Origin: Stictocephala bisonia
Lineage: Eukaryota > Arthropoda > Insecta > Hemiptera > Membracidae
DNA length: 64,000 bases
Direction of reading: 5' to 3'
Assembly: GCA_035578905.1 (NCBI GenBank)
Contig: JAQJVL010001185.1
Location: 62,001 to 126,000 of the forward strand
The first letter of the stretch is position 1. The number at the start of each line of letters is the position of its first letter. Positions 25,477 to 37,773 of the stretch are shown piece after piece. The notes below the pieces were generated by a model. It had not been told where the DNA came from. It made no database searches and saw nothing but the letters and a program-made list of their open reading frames with translations. A program made the translations under genes and the position numbers.

Positions 25477-25680
25477 CGTCTTATTTTACGAGGGGAAGTT
25501 AGGGCTAAGGACTAAGAAGCCCTCTCTAACACTTAACCTGGGGACTAATGGCTTTACGTGACTTCCGAACCACGGGAGCGGCAGGGCAAAGATTCTTAGT
25601 GGTCATATCGGGAATCGAACCCGGACCATTAGCATAGCAAGCCAACGTTTTACACCCCTATCTGTGGTCACACCCGTCTT
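25477..25680 (-). mobile_element. tRNA-derived SINE (family B)
   Basis: On the minus strand a tRNA-like head contains a textbook B box, GGGTTCGATTCCCG (about 25610-25624), with an A-box-like TTGGCTTGCTATGC upstream. Next comes the hairpin domain CTCCCGTGGTTCGGAAGTCA and CGTAAAGCCATTAGTCCCC, then a tail ending near CCCCTCGTAAAATAAG. It shares the hairpin domain with SINE family A and with the 2.8 kb relic, but has a different head. It is expected to be transcribed by RNA polymerase III and mobilised by a LINE. Confidence 0.65.
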
Positions 25681-28636
25681 AAGAATGGTAAATATCAGAA
25701 AACGCTCAAATTACGTAGGCCTAACCATCTGCTAATGGCCAATTTTCCAATGTTGCTAAAGGGAATGAAGATTTTATTGGATAGTAGTTAAGACATTCTT
25801 AATATTTAGTTCCAACGATAATGCACATGAGCTCAACTGTCCTTTCAGTTCTGATCCATAAACTGTGTTAAGTAGAGTAGTTGTGGTTAGGAACTAACTC
25901 CCAGGAATTTACATTAGTGTACAGTTCACGACTGTCTGTTTGATAAAGTAAACTTATGGCTTTGAATACATAGATGTAATTAGCCAAACGAGTATACAAC
26001 ATGGCATTACTTTAGTAGTGAGCAACCAACATTTAGCATTTGATTCGTTTTTTATTTTTGGCCTTATAAAAATGTGTTTCAAAGTAACTATGAGGATTCA
26101 GATTTGTATTGTATTATTTTTATGGAACGGAATTATTATATTTACGTGTAATATCCTAATTTGAAATATATTCATGATATCTAGAAATAAGCTGAACTAT
26201 TATTTATTTTATTTATAATTGTAATATTTTTAAATAAGAAAAAACTGTATACACTTTTTTAAATGAATATGAGGTATTAGTAGATTTGAAAACCAATTTT
26301 CTTTTCACTTAGACTATGATGAGTTTGTTGTTACATAAAGATTAATTTTTTTAAAAAGATTATTAACTACCTATATCTGTTTTACGACGATCTGTATCCA
26401 TGTATTTTAATACATCATGAATGGGTATTCATGTATTTTATTACATCACGGGTATTCATGTATATTATGTCCTATTATGTGAAAGTAATAACATTCCCAC
26501 TCATGACAAATATATCATGAGTGGGAATACGAAAGTGTTGGTGTTCCTAGTCTTTAAGCAAATATGTGTCATTCCAAGTACTTCTGAAGAATGTAACATT
26601 GCTGGAACACATTACCAATAACAATTATTATTATTAATATAAGCATATAGGCAATAAACATGTCCTTTGAATGAAGTAGAATGTAATGCTTTATAAAAGT
26701 TTCAAACAATTGCAAATATTGTGAAATTAAAATATAATTAGCGAAACTTACCTTCAAAACGTAATATAATTTCAATAATATAACATATATGTGTAAAAAT
26801 ACACTTGTATAGTCCAATTTATATATGGAAATTTACATTTATACATTTGTTAGTGCTGTAGGAACTTAAAAAAGTATTTAAAAAGACTTTTAATGTATTT
26901 CAAATAGAACCTAAAACTATAGCTAAACTATGTACATAAAATAGCAGTAATGTCAACATATATTTTCCTTATTGTCAGAGAATGTAAAGTATCCACAGCG
27001 CAATCCTTATTTACTTCTTAAGAACATAAAACACTGCTTTACAAAAACTATCTTAATTTATTGTACCTGAGTTAGAGAAGTATATAGAACAATTGTCCTT
27101 TAAAATATTGAAACTAGGACTATATAATTAACACGTTATTGTAAATTCTTAGGATTTACTTTACTCCTTTAGATTTAAACTCATACGTCATTTTTATGAA
27201 CTTTTGTTTTAGAATGTTATACTTCTATTTTTGGAGATCCTATATTAAATGTTTTACTGCCTAAGCACAAAAAACTTTGATAACTACTAGTTTTAACAAT
27301 TAAATTCCGTAGAAAATATAAAAAAATAGTATATTTAATATTAAAATTTCCTAAGAAAGTATATAAGCTCTAGAATATATACAAGTCACTAATAGAATGT
27401 TTTCCTTACAAAAGGCTATATGAGTGTCATTTCATATTATTTCATGCCACTATAATTTGAATGATTTATTATAGTAAAGCTAGAAATATTTACTGTCAGT
27501 ATACATTTTGTTATCTTTCTTGAACTAAATAATTTTAAATAATAAATTAAAACACCGTGGTTTTAGACAAATATAGAGCCCAACTTTAATGTATCTAACA
27601 TATTATAATTGTGGGAAAATGTATGTGAACTTTATAAATTGGAAGTGTTTAGATGAATATGTATATATGAATGAATGTATATCACCAATAATATAATATA
27701 AACTTTATGTAATATTTATATATAACAATTCCCATACATCCACTCAAGATCTCATCTTACTGCCACCAAACAATTAACGTGACAAAACTTGTAGGCTTAC
27801 ATACATTTACTTACATACTCAAAACATAAAATCTGGGCTAAAAATTCGTTAATTAATTAACCTCAGAAAAATACAATTAAAACTTATTTGTAAGATTCAA
27901 ACTCCTCGAGGCTTTTCTCAACTTTAGTTAATAAACACTGTTTTTTATTCAATCTTGACATAGGCTTTCTTACGAGTGTCAATTAAAATATCAAAAGCTG
28001 AGCAACTTTATTATCTCTAAGTTTGCTGTTACTTGCGAAAATGTTCTCCCTGTTGTGACATGTGTCTCAAAGCATGAACTAAGGAAATTTCTTAAATATA
28101 TTTTATAAAACAACTAAAAAAAGTCTTTTTAAATATACATTTAATTGTTAAAAAATATACATTTACTAAAAAAAGGTAATTAGGAAAATTTGAAACGAGT
28201 TATTACTGAAATTCTAGTTGATTTCTCGCTTACTAACTAATTTTTTAATAAATGATTTATTTATTTCATAATACAAAATGAATATTTCTTTTTTTGTTGT
28301 GTTTAAAGTCCATTGAGCTAGGAGGTATTATATTTTATGGCCAAGTTATTTTAATAAAAGTATCTGTAAAATGCCATAAGTAATGTTTGAAAATTATTAT
28401 TTGATGAACTCCGGTTTTAGATCTCTTATTACGCTTTTGAGTATAGACACTTAATAATGAACAGTCAATAAACATTTGAAAATAGGACTCTACTCTCTGT
28501 AGGTTCTTTAAGATACGTTAATGAACGTTAGATGATTTTCTTGAGCACTAGCAATACAAAATTTACGTATGATTTTGAGTTTCAACCATAACCAGTAAAC
28601 ACGTAAAGTGATACAATCTTCCCACATTTCATATTT
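25681..28636. other. AT-rich DNA, no gene recognised
   Basis: About 3 kb without coding signal. Local direct repeats of GTATTCATGTATTTTA-like sequence occur at 26397-26470. A strong palindrome at 26493-26528 is listed separately. Confidence 0.5.
26493..26528. repeat. 14-bp perfect inverted repeat, 8-base loop
   Basis: ATTCCCACTCATGA and TCATGAGTGGGAAT flank CAAATATA. The arms are unusually GC-balanced for this region, so chance is less likely than for the AT-only palindromes. The role is unknown; it may be a transposon end or a foldback footprint. Confidence 0.7.
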
Positions 28637-28870
28637 ATGTATACAAATAAAATAATAATAAATAAATAATCATATGGCCCCTGGTGCCCAAGGTGGTACT
28701 TGGCCTCACCAACTATTTGCCTCCAATTCTTCTGATCCTTCGCATCTCTTGCTCTAATATTATTGAGGTCTTTGGCGACTTCATCCATCTACCTTTTCTT
28801 GGGACGCCCAGGAAGTTTTTCCCATCAGGATTATCTTTCCATACGTGACAAATCAAGGCTACATATCCTC
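28637..28870 (-). mobile_element. RTE-like LINE 3' end
   Basis: The minus strand encodes the C-terminal tail found in RTE-type and related LINE polyproteins: a GRPKKR core, MDEVAKDLNNIRARD, then KNWRQIVGEAKYHLG. An upstream segment reading CHVWKDNPDGK is in another frame, so a frameshift has occurred near 28810. The expected Trp after GRPKKR is a TAG stop. The coding end is followed almost at once by an ATT-rich microsatellite tail (28640-28672), which fits the short 3' UTRs with simple-repeat tails known for RTE elements. Family level is inferred. Confidence 0.65.
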
Positions 28871-30083
28871 TTTTTATGTAAGCATAGAAAGGATTTTAGA
28901 AAATAATTAAGTACTTTTCTTTTGAAAATTAAATACCATATTACAAAAATTAAAGTTTGTTTAAAGATAGTTTCTGTTTACTGTACCATGCCTTGAATAT
29001 ACTTCACTTAACTAACATAAATATCTGATTAAATTTGTTGGCTAGAAGCGCCTTAATATTTCATTATTTAATTAATGTGGTTGAGTAGTGTAATCATTTA
29101 ATGTTGTTGCTATTAAATGAACCTATTATTATAATGAAAAAAAGATATAACTTATTAAAAAAAGCTTAAAAAAACATGCATCCTAGTTTTATCAGATATT
29201 AAATTTTCAAGGATCCACCCAACCTTCTTTCTATAGCTACATTCCTAACCTGAACATCGTTTTGAAAAATATGAAATGCAAACCTACCCCATTAACTGAT
29301 CTTTAATACAGTTCAAATAGAAATGTTTTTCTAATTTATTAATAAAATGACAATAACACATTTATCACGATCACTATGAGTAAGAATTTGGTAACAGCTC
29401 ATAAAAAATGGCAAACAAGTAAATAAAAACCACAGAGTTGAAAAAACTTTAGTTTAGCATTGCATTTTTGATATAGGATCGATTGCCTTCAGCAGTTATG
29501 TTGTCTAAAAATGAATTGACGACAGTTATGTGCATATTTAGTTGACTATAATTAAAATAAAACTGAGTAAATAGGTTATTATCTACTAAAAAAAATTCAA
29601 TATTTTGTTTTTGGAGTAACCTACTTATAATATGATGTTAAATGCAAATTACAGTCGTGATTAAGTGAAATCTTCCAGTCTTGATGGATAATAGTATTTT
29701 ATATTTAACAAATTACTAAAATTTAAAATTACTAAAATAATCCGAGATAAATTAAAATATATAAATTGCAACTTTTCAAATAATATTAAATCTTAGTTAA
29801 GCAATTCATAACACTGCTTCAAAAATCAATCACTAACTAACTAAACCCATTTAACAGTAACACTGTCCAGACTAACTTAAGTCTCACGGGATCTAACCTG
29901 TACATTGCTGAGTGTTGGTCCTCTCAGAATCTTCCTTAATTATTATTAATGCATTGAAATGTGAAGGAACAAACATATGTTCAGTAACAGTTATGATTAC
30001 CAAATTAAAAAAGAATATATCTCTTAAAATTTATTGATAACTTTACAGAGTATACGAAGTAGGCAATAAATGATAACACTATA
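28871..30083. other. AT-rich DNA, no gene recognised
   Basis: No coding signal or repeat structure worth naming was seen. Confidence 0.5.
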
Positions 30084-30090
30084 ACTAAAA

Positions 30091-30570
30091 TTAAATAACA
30101 TATTTACTATCCTTAGTTGACATATTAAACTAATTAAATAACATATTTACTATCCTTAGTTGACATATTTAACTAATTAAATAACATATTTACTATCCTT
30201 AGTTGACATATTAAACTAATTAAATAACATATTTACTATCCTTAGTTGACATATTAAACTAATTAAATAACATATTTACTATCCTTAGTTGACATATTAA
30301 ACTAATTAAATAACATATTTACTATCCTTAGTTGACATATTAAACTAATTAAATAACATATTTACTATCCTTAGTTGACATATTAAACTAATTAAATAAC
30401 ATACTTACTATCCTTAGTTGACATATTTAACTAATTAAATAACATATTTACTATCCTTAGTTGACATATTTAACTAATTAAATAACATATTTACTATCCT
30501 TAGTTGACATATTAAACTAATTAAATAACATATTTACTATCCTTAGTTGACATATTAAACTAATTAAACA
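30091..30570. repeat. 43-bp tandem array, exactly 11 units
   Basis: Units start TTAAATAACATATTTACTAT and recur every 43 bases from 30091. The next boundary at 30564 gives 473 = 11 x 43, again with no net indels. The main variation is ATTAAAC versus ATTTAAC at the unit end (the second form in units 2, 8 and 9) and one T-to-C change in unit 8. Near-identity suggests very recent expansion. It is noncoding. Confidence 0.96.
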
Positions 30571-32266
30571 TCAAATAAGCTTTAAATATTCAAAATAACG
30601 GTTTGAAGGCTGTATGACATATTCGATGTTGGCTGTCATATCGACATATAAAGTCTGCCGATCTGTATTGGATGTTGACTTAAACAGCTGATATTGGTAA
30701 CAGTGCTGCCAACAACAAATTATCAGTGACAAAATAGTTACATATTTCTTTAGATTGTGTATTATAATTTAATGCATTATTCTGTTAAATCGTGAATAAA
30801 TAATAGCTAGGCATACATTTTCCAAAATGTTTGTTTTAATTTTTGCAGATTAGATCAATTGTTTGAATGCACATTAAAAAAAAGATAACACGCAAATAAT
30901 AATGGTTCCTAAAACGTTTCTTACAATCTCATTATCAGTTCAAATGCAGTACATATGCTCAGTATAATTTATTTACTAACAATTTTATTATTACGCTTTT
31001 TCCAACTACATTATTTGATGTTTTGAGTAAAACATTACCATTTGAATATATGCGTCAACGTTTTAACTATAATTATCTATTTCATTATGGAAACACTCTA
31101 ATACAATTCTAAATAGTTTTACTGTATCTATATATCTTGTAACAAACTTCTCTAACCATATTACGTTTAAGGTCGGTTTTGATACATATACAGGTAACAT
31201 TAAGCAAATTAGGCCCTTGAATAGTAGATTTAATTAATTTAACATTACGTAGATTGATTATTAACAAAAACTGTGATGAATGTTAGGATCTCAAAATATT
31301 AAAACGTTTTAAATACATTATAATACATAACCATTGTATCGATTGTTGAGAAAAGTGTAAATTATTTACACATTCAGTGATCATGAAACTACCTCCCACT
31401 TGTACAAGTATAGTTTTTATTTTATTTAATTTCTTTAATAAAAGACATATTTAAATAAACATAACAAATACACCCTCACACCTACTTATACATGTACCGT
31501 GGTGTTTAGATATTCACCCACCCGTACACGCATGGTGGTGGTAACCCAACCACCCAACTATACACGTACGGTGATGTTGAATGATTTATAAGATGTCTAC
31601 TAAAAGTTATTATTTCTATTATTTATAATTTCATACATTACGTTATAGTACCATAAGCGTAAATTCAAGCTGATACATCAAAAAACAAATTTAATTCTTT
31701 ATTACCTAAAATAAAACAAGATTAATATACCATTGGTGATTGTAAATTGAGTAAACAGTTCAGTTTTGCAAAATTAAACTAATTAACAAAACAATATTTA
31801 ATTTATTTAGATTACTTGAATTCAATATAAAATTAATCATCAAGGTAAATAAAAATTGTACTAAAAATTAATTAATGTTAAGAAAACAATAATCAGTAAA
31901 CGTTTATTTTATGTTTATGAACATTTATTAGCAGGTAAATCCCTTCGTTTAAAAGAAAATCACAATTACCAACTGTTTACTTTCAATAAACGTCAAATTA
32001 AAAATATTATAAGTAAAGTATTTTTTTTAACCATGACTTTTAAAAGTAAATGTGGAAACGGAACTAGAATGAAGCCTAAAAACTGTACAAAATGCAAACT
32101 TTAATGTTGCTATTTATTAAGCAATAATACAAGAGATTATATTTTTACTTCATAGGCCTGAGAATAAAACATAGACATTAATTTTATAGGAAACAAATCT
32201 TTAGTTAGAACAATTAGGTACAGACTACACATTCATGTGAATGGAACTGAGATGGATTGGGCTTCC
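30571..32266. other. AT-rich DNA with a short degenerate repeat
   Basis: No gene was seen. At 31470-31580 there are about three diverged copies of a segment resembling CACCCACCCGTACACGCATG, with GTGGTG-like ends. A close match recurs at 41.59 kb. Confidence 0.45.
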
Positions 32267-32267
32267 C

Positions 32268-33275
32268 TCGGGTAACATCACGACAAGCGACAATGTTGAA
32301 ACACTTCAAAGACTGACGATGTGACATCACAACCTGCGGAAACGTTGAAACGCTTCTAAGATTGACGATGTGACATCACAGCCTGCAGCAATGTTGAAAC
32401 ACTTCAGAGACTGACGATGTGCCTTAACAACCTGCTGGTCAGTTAATACGCATCTGGGACTGACGATGTGACGTCACAACCTATGGATAAGTTGAAACGC
32501 TTCAGAGACTGGTGACGTGACATAACAACCTGTGTCAACGTTGAAACGTTTCAGAGACTGACTATATAACATCACAAACTGCGGCAACGTTGAAACTCTT
32601 CAGAGAATGACGATGTGACCTCACAATCTGCTACACGTTGAAACCCTTCAGACAATGACGATGTGACACCACAACCTGTGGCACCGTTAAAACTCTTCAG
32701 AGACTGACGATATGACATCACAACCTGCGGCTACGGTGAATACTTCAGAGACTGACAATGTGACATCACAACCTGCGGCTATAGTGAAACACATCAAAGA
32801 CTGATGATGTGACATCACAAACTGCGGCAACGTTGAAACTCTTCAGAGACTGACGATGTGACATCACAAACCTGCTGCAACGTTGAAACCCTTCAGAGAC
32901 TTACGATGCGACACCATAACATGCGGCTACGTTGAAACACTTTATTTACTTGCGATGTGACGTCACAATCTGCAACTACATTGAAACACTTCAGAGACTG
33001 GTGATGTGACGTCACAACATGTGGCTACGTTGAATTACTTCAGAGACTGGTGACGTGACATCACAACATGCGACTACGTTGAAACACTTCAGAGAATTGC
33101 GATGTGATGTTAGAAGCTGCGGCAACGTTGAAACACTTCAGAGACTGGCGATGTGACGTCAGAACATGCGGCTACGTTGAAACACTTCATAGACTGTCTA
33201 TGTGACATCACAACCTGTGGTAACGTTGAAACACTTTAGTGACTGATGACGTGACATCACAAACATCATCAAGCT
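32268..33275. repeat. 49-bp degenerate tandem array, about 20 units
   Basis: GACGATGTGACATCACAACC-type starts recur every 49 bases (32315, 32364, 32413, 32462 and so on to 33245, about 19 periods). Each unit also has a GCGGCAACGTTGAAACACTT segment and TTCAGAGACT. Copies differ much more than those of the 58- and 43-bp arrays, so this array is older. Spacing is still well kept. Four units contain a perfect TGACGTCA octamer (32469, 32958, 33007, 33154). No ORF spans it. Confidence 0.93.
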
Positions 33276-33537
33276 GCCCCGGGTATTGCTGGCAGACTAG
33301 TGAGGGGGTGCTTTCCACTGTAAATAAATTAAACATATTTACGTAATTTCCTATATTTTAATTTTTTTCTATAATAATCTTGAAAATAACATACAAGCTT
33401 GAGGTGGGATAGGGTTCGTATTCATTATTCAAGTTTAAGACATCGATTATACACATATAGTCGAATATGAGGGGTGAATGTGAGTCTTGAATATAGATGA
33501 ATGAGTAGTATTTATTACTAAAATCGAGTTTTCCTTG

Positions 33538-33712
33538 TATACCATCAACATTGTCACTGTAGACTTTTCTAGAGGTGGCACGCCGATGGAAACCAAAGAG
33601 TAATAACTATACAGGTATTAAGAGGGCCGACAGTAAAATAAGTCACTTATAATATCCACAACACTCCATCCCCAAGTTTCTGGGTTACAGCACAGCACTA
33701 CTAGTGCCTAGA
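33538..33712 (-). mobile_element. SINE family A, 5' half
   Basis: The minus strand reads GGCACTAGTAGTGCTGTGCT, then GTAACCCAGAAACTTGGGG, CTCTTAATACC and TCTAGAAAAGTC. It matches the first half of the copy at 0.9 kb and lacks the hairpin domain. Confidence 0.55.
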
Positions 33713-36669
33713 GACTAAATAATTCGTGTCTTATTTTAGCATAGAGTTACAAAACTGACCATCCATTTTTGGGATCTGTTAGTGCCATGAGATCGACTAA
33801 TTTGTATAATATTATATTTGTATTTAACTGAAGTTTGACTTTAACGTAATGATTATAGTCACTATAATCAAATTACACTCACCAAATTGGGCGTTAAAAT
33901 TGGTTTAAAATAGTTCTTTTTAAAATTTATAATATTAAGATAGCTTATATCAGGGAAGTAGACATTTAATGTTCACGGATATAAGAACTACTCTTGAAAG
34001 ATTTAAACTCTAGCTTTGTAAGAAGCTTACTTCTGTGTTACGTTGAGGAATGTACACGGACTGAAATCCAGAGAAATTTTCTGATATATTGGTAGCTAAT
34101 ATTTTCCTATCCAAAAATAAAATCTAAGAATTATGGATTAATTTTATTTCAGAGGTCTACGTTGTTGGTAAAATACATAACATTCTAATTATAATACTTA
34201 TGAATCCATTTATGAGGGTATATTTACCTATGGTATAAACTATTTTAAATTTTTAAGTATCGAGGAAACTGTATTTTGAAATTATACTATTTTTGTTAGG
34301 TAATTTTCAGATTTGTTATATAACTGCAGCAGGTCAGTATAATGCAGGGTTTACTCCAAATAACTAAAACACATATAGATTTTTAAGCAATTAGCTTCAA
34401 AATCTGTGTTTTTAAGCACTTTATTTATCTAAAAACTTGACTTATACTACGTAAATAGTATCAATATACTAGTTTCAAAATACTACCTGTAGACTGATCG
34501 TATGTTAATGACGAGCTCAACGTAATATTACTCATTTACGTTAATTAGCAATCACATCGTTTTCTTTTTAATGTTATAGCTTAACATTAAAAAGAAAACC
34601 TGACCTAAAGCCATTTTCAAACATTTGTTATTAAACATTATCACAAAAAAAAAAAAAAAAAAAAAAACATACCGTCAATAATTCAATGTAGCATATTATT
34701 TATTCCTTTTTTATTAGATATTTGTAGAGTATATGGTTGTGATATGTAAAGAAATTTTAATGGTTGAACGTTGTATACTATAGGCCTACTACAGATATGC
34801 TTATTATATTCTTATTACATTCTTCTGAAAGATATGACTCTAGAACGATTGTAATGTTATTATATTTTTAAAGCACCGACTAAATTTTAATCTAAACGTA
34901 TCTTTATCAAGCCGATTTTCTTAGAAGTAAACATAAAGAATATTTATAAAATAAGTAAATGTATATTTTAATTACGTCTATATGTTCTCTACTAATTAAT
35001 AATTAATGAACTTCAAATAAGGTTCTAATTGAGATGTTAAAACTGCAACTATTTAAAATAGGATCTTTAATGATATTAACAGTGTAACCTTTTATTCTTC
35101 TGAAGTTAAGAAATGTAAATATTATAAACTTTAAAAAGGCTTTTGTGTATATACTATACACCTTAACTAATTAATTCAATTTTAACATCATATTTTTAAA
35201 CAATAATTGATAATTTTAATTAATGCTTATGAAATAATTTAGTACTATGTATACCTATATAAGAAATTTTATAGCCAATAAAAATTTAATTCTCATATTG
35301 TAAATTATACTTTTTAAAATAAAGAGAACAGCATTATATAGTTTACAATTAATGTATTAATTGTAGTATCATAATTGTTCAACATTGACAGTTCTTGAAT
35401 TTTAATCGTGCATTTAAATTAAATAAATAAATCTACGAAACTAAATTATAAAATAAATTCCAGATATTGGCTATACTGTGATTTTTTAAAAAATATTAAT
35501 AGATCGTAATGTGAATGAAAATTTTTAATATTTATTAATAAAAAGATAATTATAATTAATTATTTAAACTATATTAGCTACCAGGTAACTAGTTCATTAA
35601 ATTTTGATTTATAATCAAATTGGACTTTACGGTAGTACTGTAATTCTCGACTAAGGGAAATGTTGAAACGCATTTTGAACTATTTAATAATTTTTTTAAC
35701 ATTATATTATGAATTATATTAAATAAAAAGCAATTATTATTACTCCTATAAAATAAAGAGTCAAGAAATTATTTCAATAACTAAAGATTTTATGAAACAA
35801 AGAAATGGATCGTATATACTCTATTGTTGAACTGACAATCCAACACAAACGGTATAACGTTGCTTAATGAATTATAAAACGTTGAGACCTATCATGGTTA
35901 TAGGCAATATAAATTAATTGTAAATGAAGTGTGCACTTCTCACAAACTGTACACGTCACCTGCCACTGACAGGGCTACAATTAATTATTATGACGATATC
36001 AGTTTTCTACAGTTTATTGGTCAGAAACTTTATGGATAGAAAATATATTCTTCTAATACAGTACACTATACATGGTGTCTTTTTTAAATGGGTAACCATT
36101 GTGATCTTGGAAACCATAAGTCTGACAAAGAACTCTAATACGGGGAACTTTTATTGTTTTTAGAGACAATAAAAATACATATTTCTGTTAAAAAAAAAAA
36201 CAGCCACCATTTTCAATATGGTGGTCAACTTTTTTTAACGCCCATTATTTTATGATTGTTTTAGATAGAAATAGTAATTTTAAAACTTTGTTATTCTAGG
36301 CAGTTGTTCCCTAGCGTATAAATGAGAGCTCAAAATGTACATATTCCTTATGGATCTTCCCATTGATAAATATACATATATATCTCGTTATTACTTCGCA
36401 TTAAACTTAATATTTATCCATGACAGTTGAATTCAGAGAATAATTTGCATTTGTCTTGAATTTACATTACGGAATGACAATATTTGTGTGTTTATTATTT
36501 TTTTTTTACTGTATTATTGTTAAATGGTTTAGTTGTGAACCTTAGATAATTTTATTAATTAAAATAAAAATTCAACAGTCATAATTCGTACAGTATTATG
36601 TAAGTAACTACAGTACGTATTTAATATACATTAATTGTAATACATCTCTATATGAATCGTAATGAAACG
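33713..36669. other. AT-rich DNA, no gene recognised
   Basis: About 3 kb without coding signal. It holds an 18-bp perfect hairpin at 34559-34599, a 23-base A-run at 34645-34667, and an inverted repeat around CCACCAT/ATGGTGG with A/T-run arms at 36188-36238. The 79-codon frame at 35924-36163 shows no domain. Confidence 0.5.
34559..34599. repeat. 18-bp perfect hairpin, 5-base loop
   Basis: GTTTTCTTTTTAATGTTA (34559-34576) and its exact complement (34582-34599) flank TAGCT. This is the longest perfect short-loop hairpin I found. It is too short for a miRNA precursor and lacks a T-run terminator context. Confidence 0.75.
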
Positions 36670-37070
36670 CCTTGATACCTACTATCTTACTCTGAACTGC
36701 TGCGTATGTTTGAGTTAGACTCATTGGCAAGACGGCGCCAGGTGGCCTTATTGGTGTATCTGCTGAGACTGGTGGGTGGCACACTTGACGACGCCAGGTG
36801 GCCTTATTGGTGTATCTGCAGAGACTGGTGGGTGGCACGGACTTATTGGTGTATCTGCAGAGACTGGTGGGTGGAACGCTTAACGACACCACACTTTTAT
36901 CATGTGTTCAGTTTATTGTTCCTCGGTCTAATTATCGTCTTTATTTGCTCTTCTCTCGTACAGTCCTTGGAGTGCATTCACCAATTAATATTATGTCTAG
37001 ATTGTATAATGAGTTTTCATTTATTGAGTTAAGACATATTTTTCAATTCAATCAATACTTTTAGAATATA
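36670..37070 (+). mobile_element. LINE fragment with internal tandem duplication
   Basis: The plus strand encodes the extreme C-terminal part of a Jockey/CR1-type LINE ORF2. The first frame (from about 36685) reads ELLRMFELDSLARRRQVALL, the usual L..L..RR pattern. A second frame (36798-37064) reads VQFIVPRSNYRLYLLF and then SPINIMSRLYNEF, typical of the end of these proteins. Between them the VALLVYLLRLVGGT-coding piece is repeated three times, with steps of 56 and 39 bases (36741, 36797, and a shortened third copy at 36842). The 56-base step shifts the frame, so the fragment is a pseudogene. The family differs from the 15-kb LINE. Confidence 0.65.
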
Positions 37071-37772
37071 AATTTTTAATCGTACTGAAGTTTAAATATT
37101 TACCACAAAATTATTTATTGCCTTGTCCTTTTATTATTTATTTAATATGTGTTATCCTTTTTTATTGTATTTATTATGTATTTATATGTTTTAGTTGGTC
37201 TTTGACGTTATTGCTGTTATTGTATTTGTTAACATGCTGTTATATTGTTATTATTATATTGTTACTATTATATATACTATTACTATACTATATTAATCTT
37301 GTTGCTATTCTATCTTGTTATGTTTGTATTTATATTATTTTTTATGATTATTGTTTTCAAGTGATAATTCAATAAGCAAGATTGGGACTATGTTGATTGA
37401 TCGGACATGAACACTAATTCCACTTATTTTTATTGTAAATTAATATGATGCCACTTTGTAATTGGGTTTTTCTCTTTTGAAGCATTTAAAATTAAATAAA
37501 ATAGATTATTGAGGTGTCTTGTATGGAAACAAAGGCTTTGAGGTCATTATGAATGGAGGAACTCAGTTATTTCACAGTTATATACATATTATATTGTCCA
37601 CAGTTAAGAGTAGGATAAAATAATTTATTCCATTCTTAAATATTAAAAATATACCCATTATGGTTTTTGGACCTATATTCATTACACATTTTACTTTAAA
37701 CTAGTCCACTCTAACGTAAAACATGCTTAAAGATACATAACAAAACACTGATAAATCACTTTTAACGTAAAT
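37071..37772. other. Low-complexity AT-rich DNA
   Basis: An extreme T/A-rich stretch with TTATTG/TTATTA words at 37115-37375 produces an artificial Leu/Tyr/Ile-rich frame. No gene was recognised. Confidence 0.55.
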
Positions 37773-37773
37773 A

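Noticed and set aside
34645..34667. Poly(A) tail of a retrogene or SINE
   Set aside because: No GC-richer body, tRNA boxes or coding remnant was found on the upstream side.
37118..37375. A multi-spanning membrane protein frame of 85 codons
   Set aside because: It is translated from a TTATTG/TTATTA low-complexity tract.
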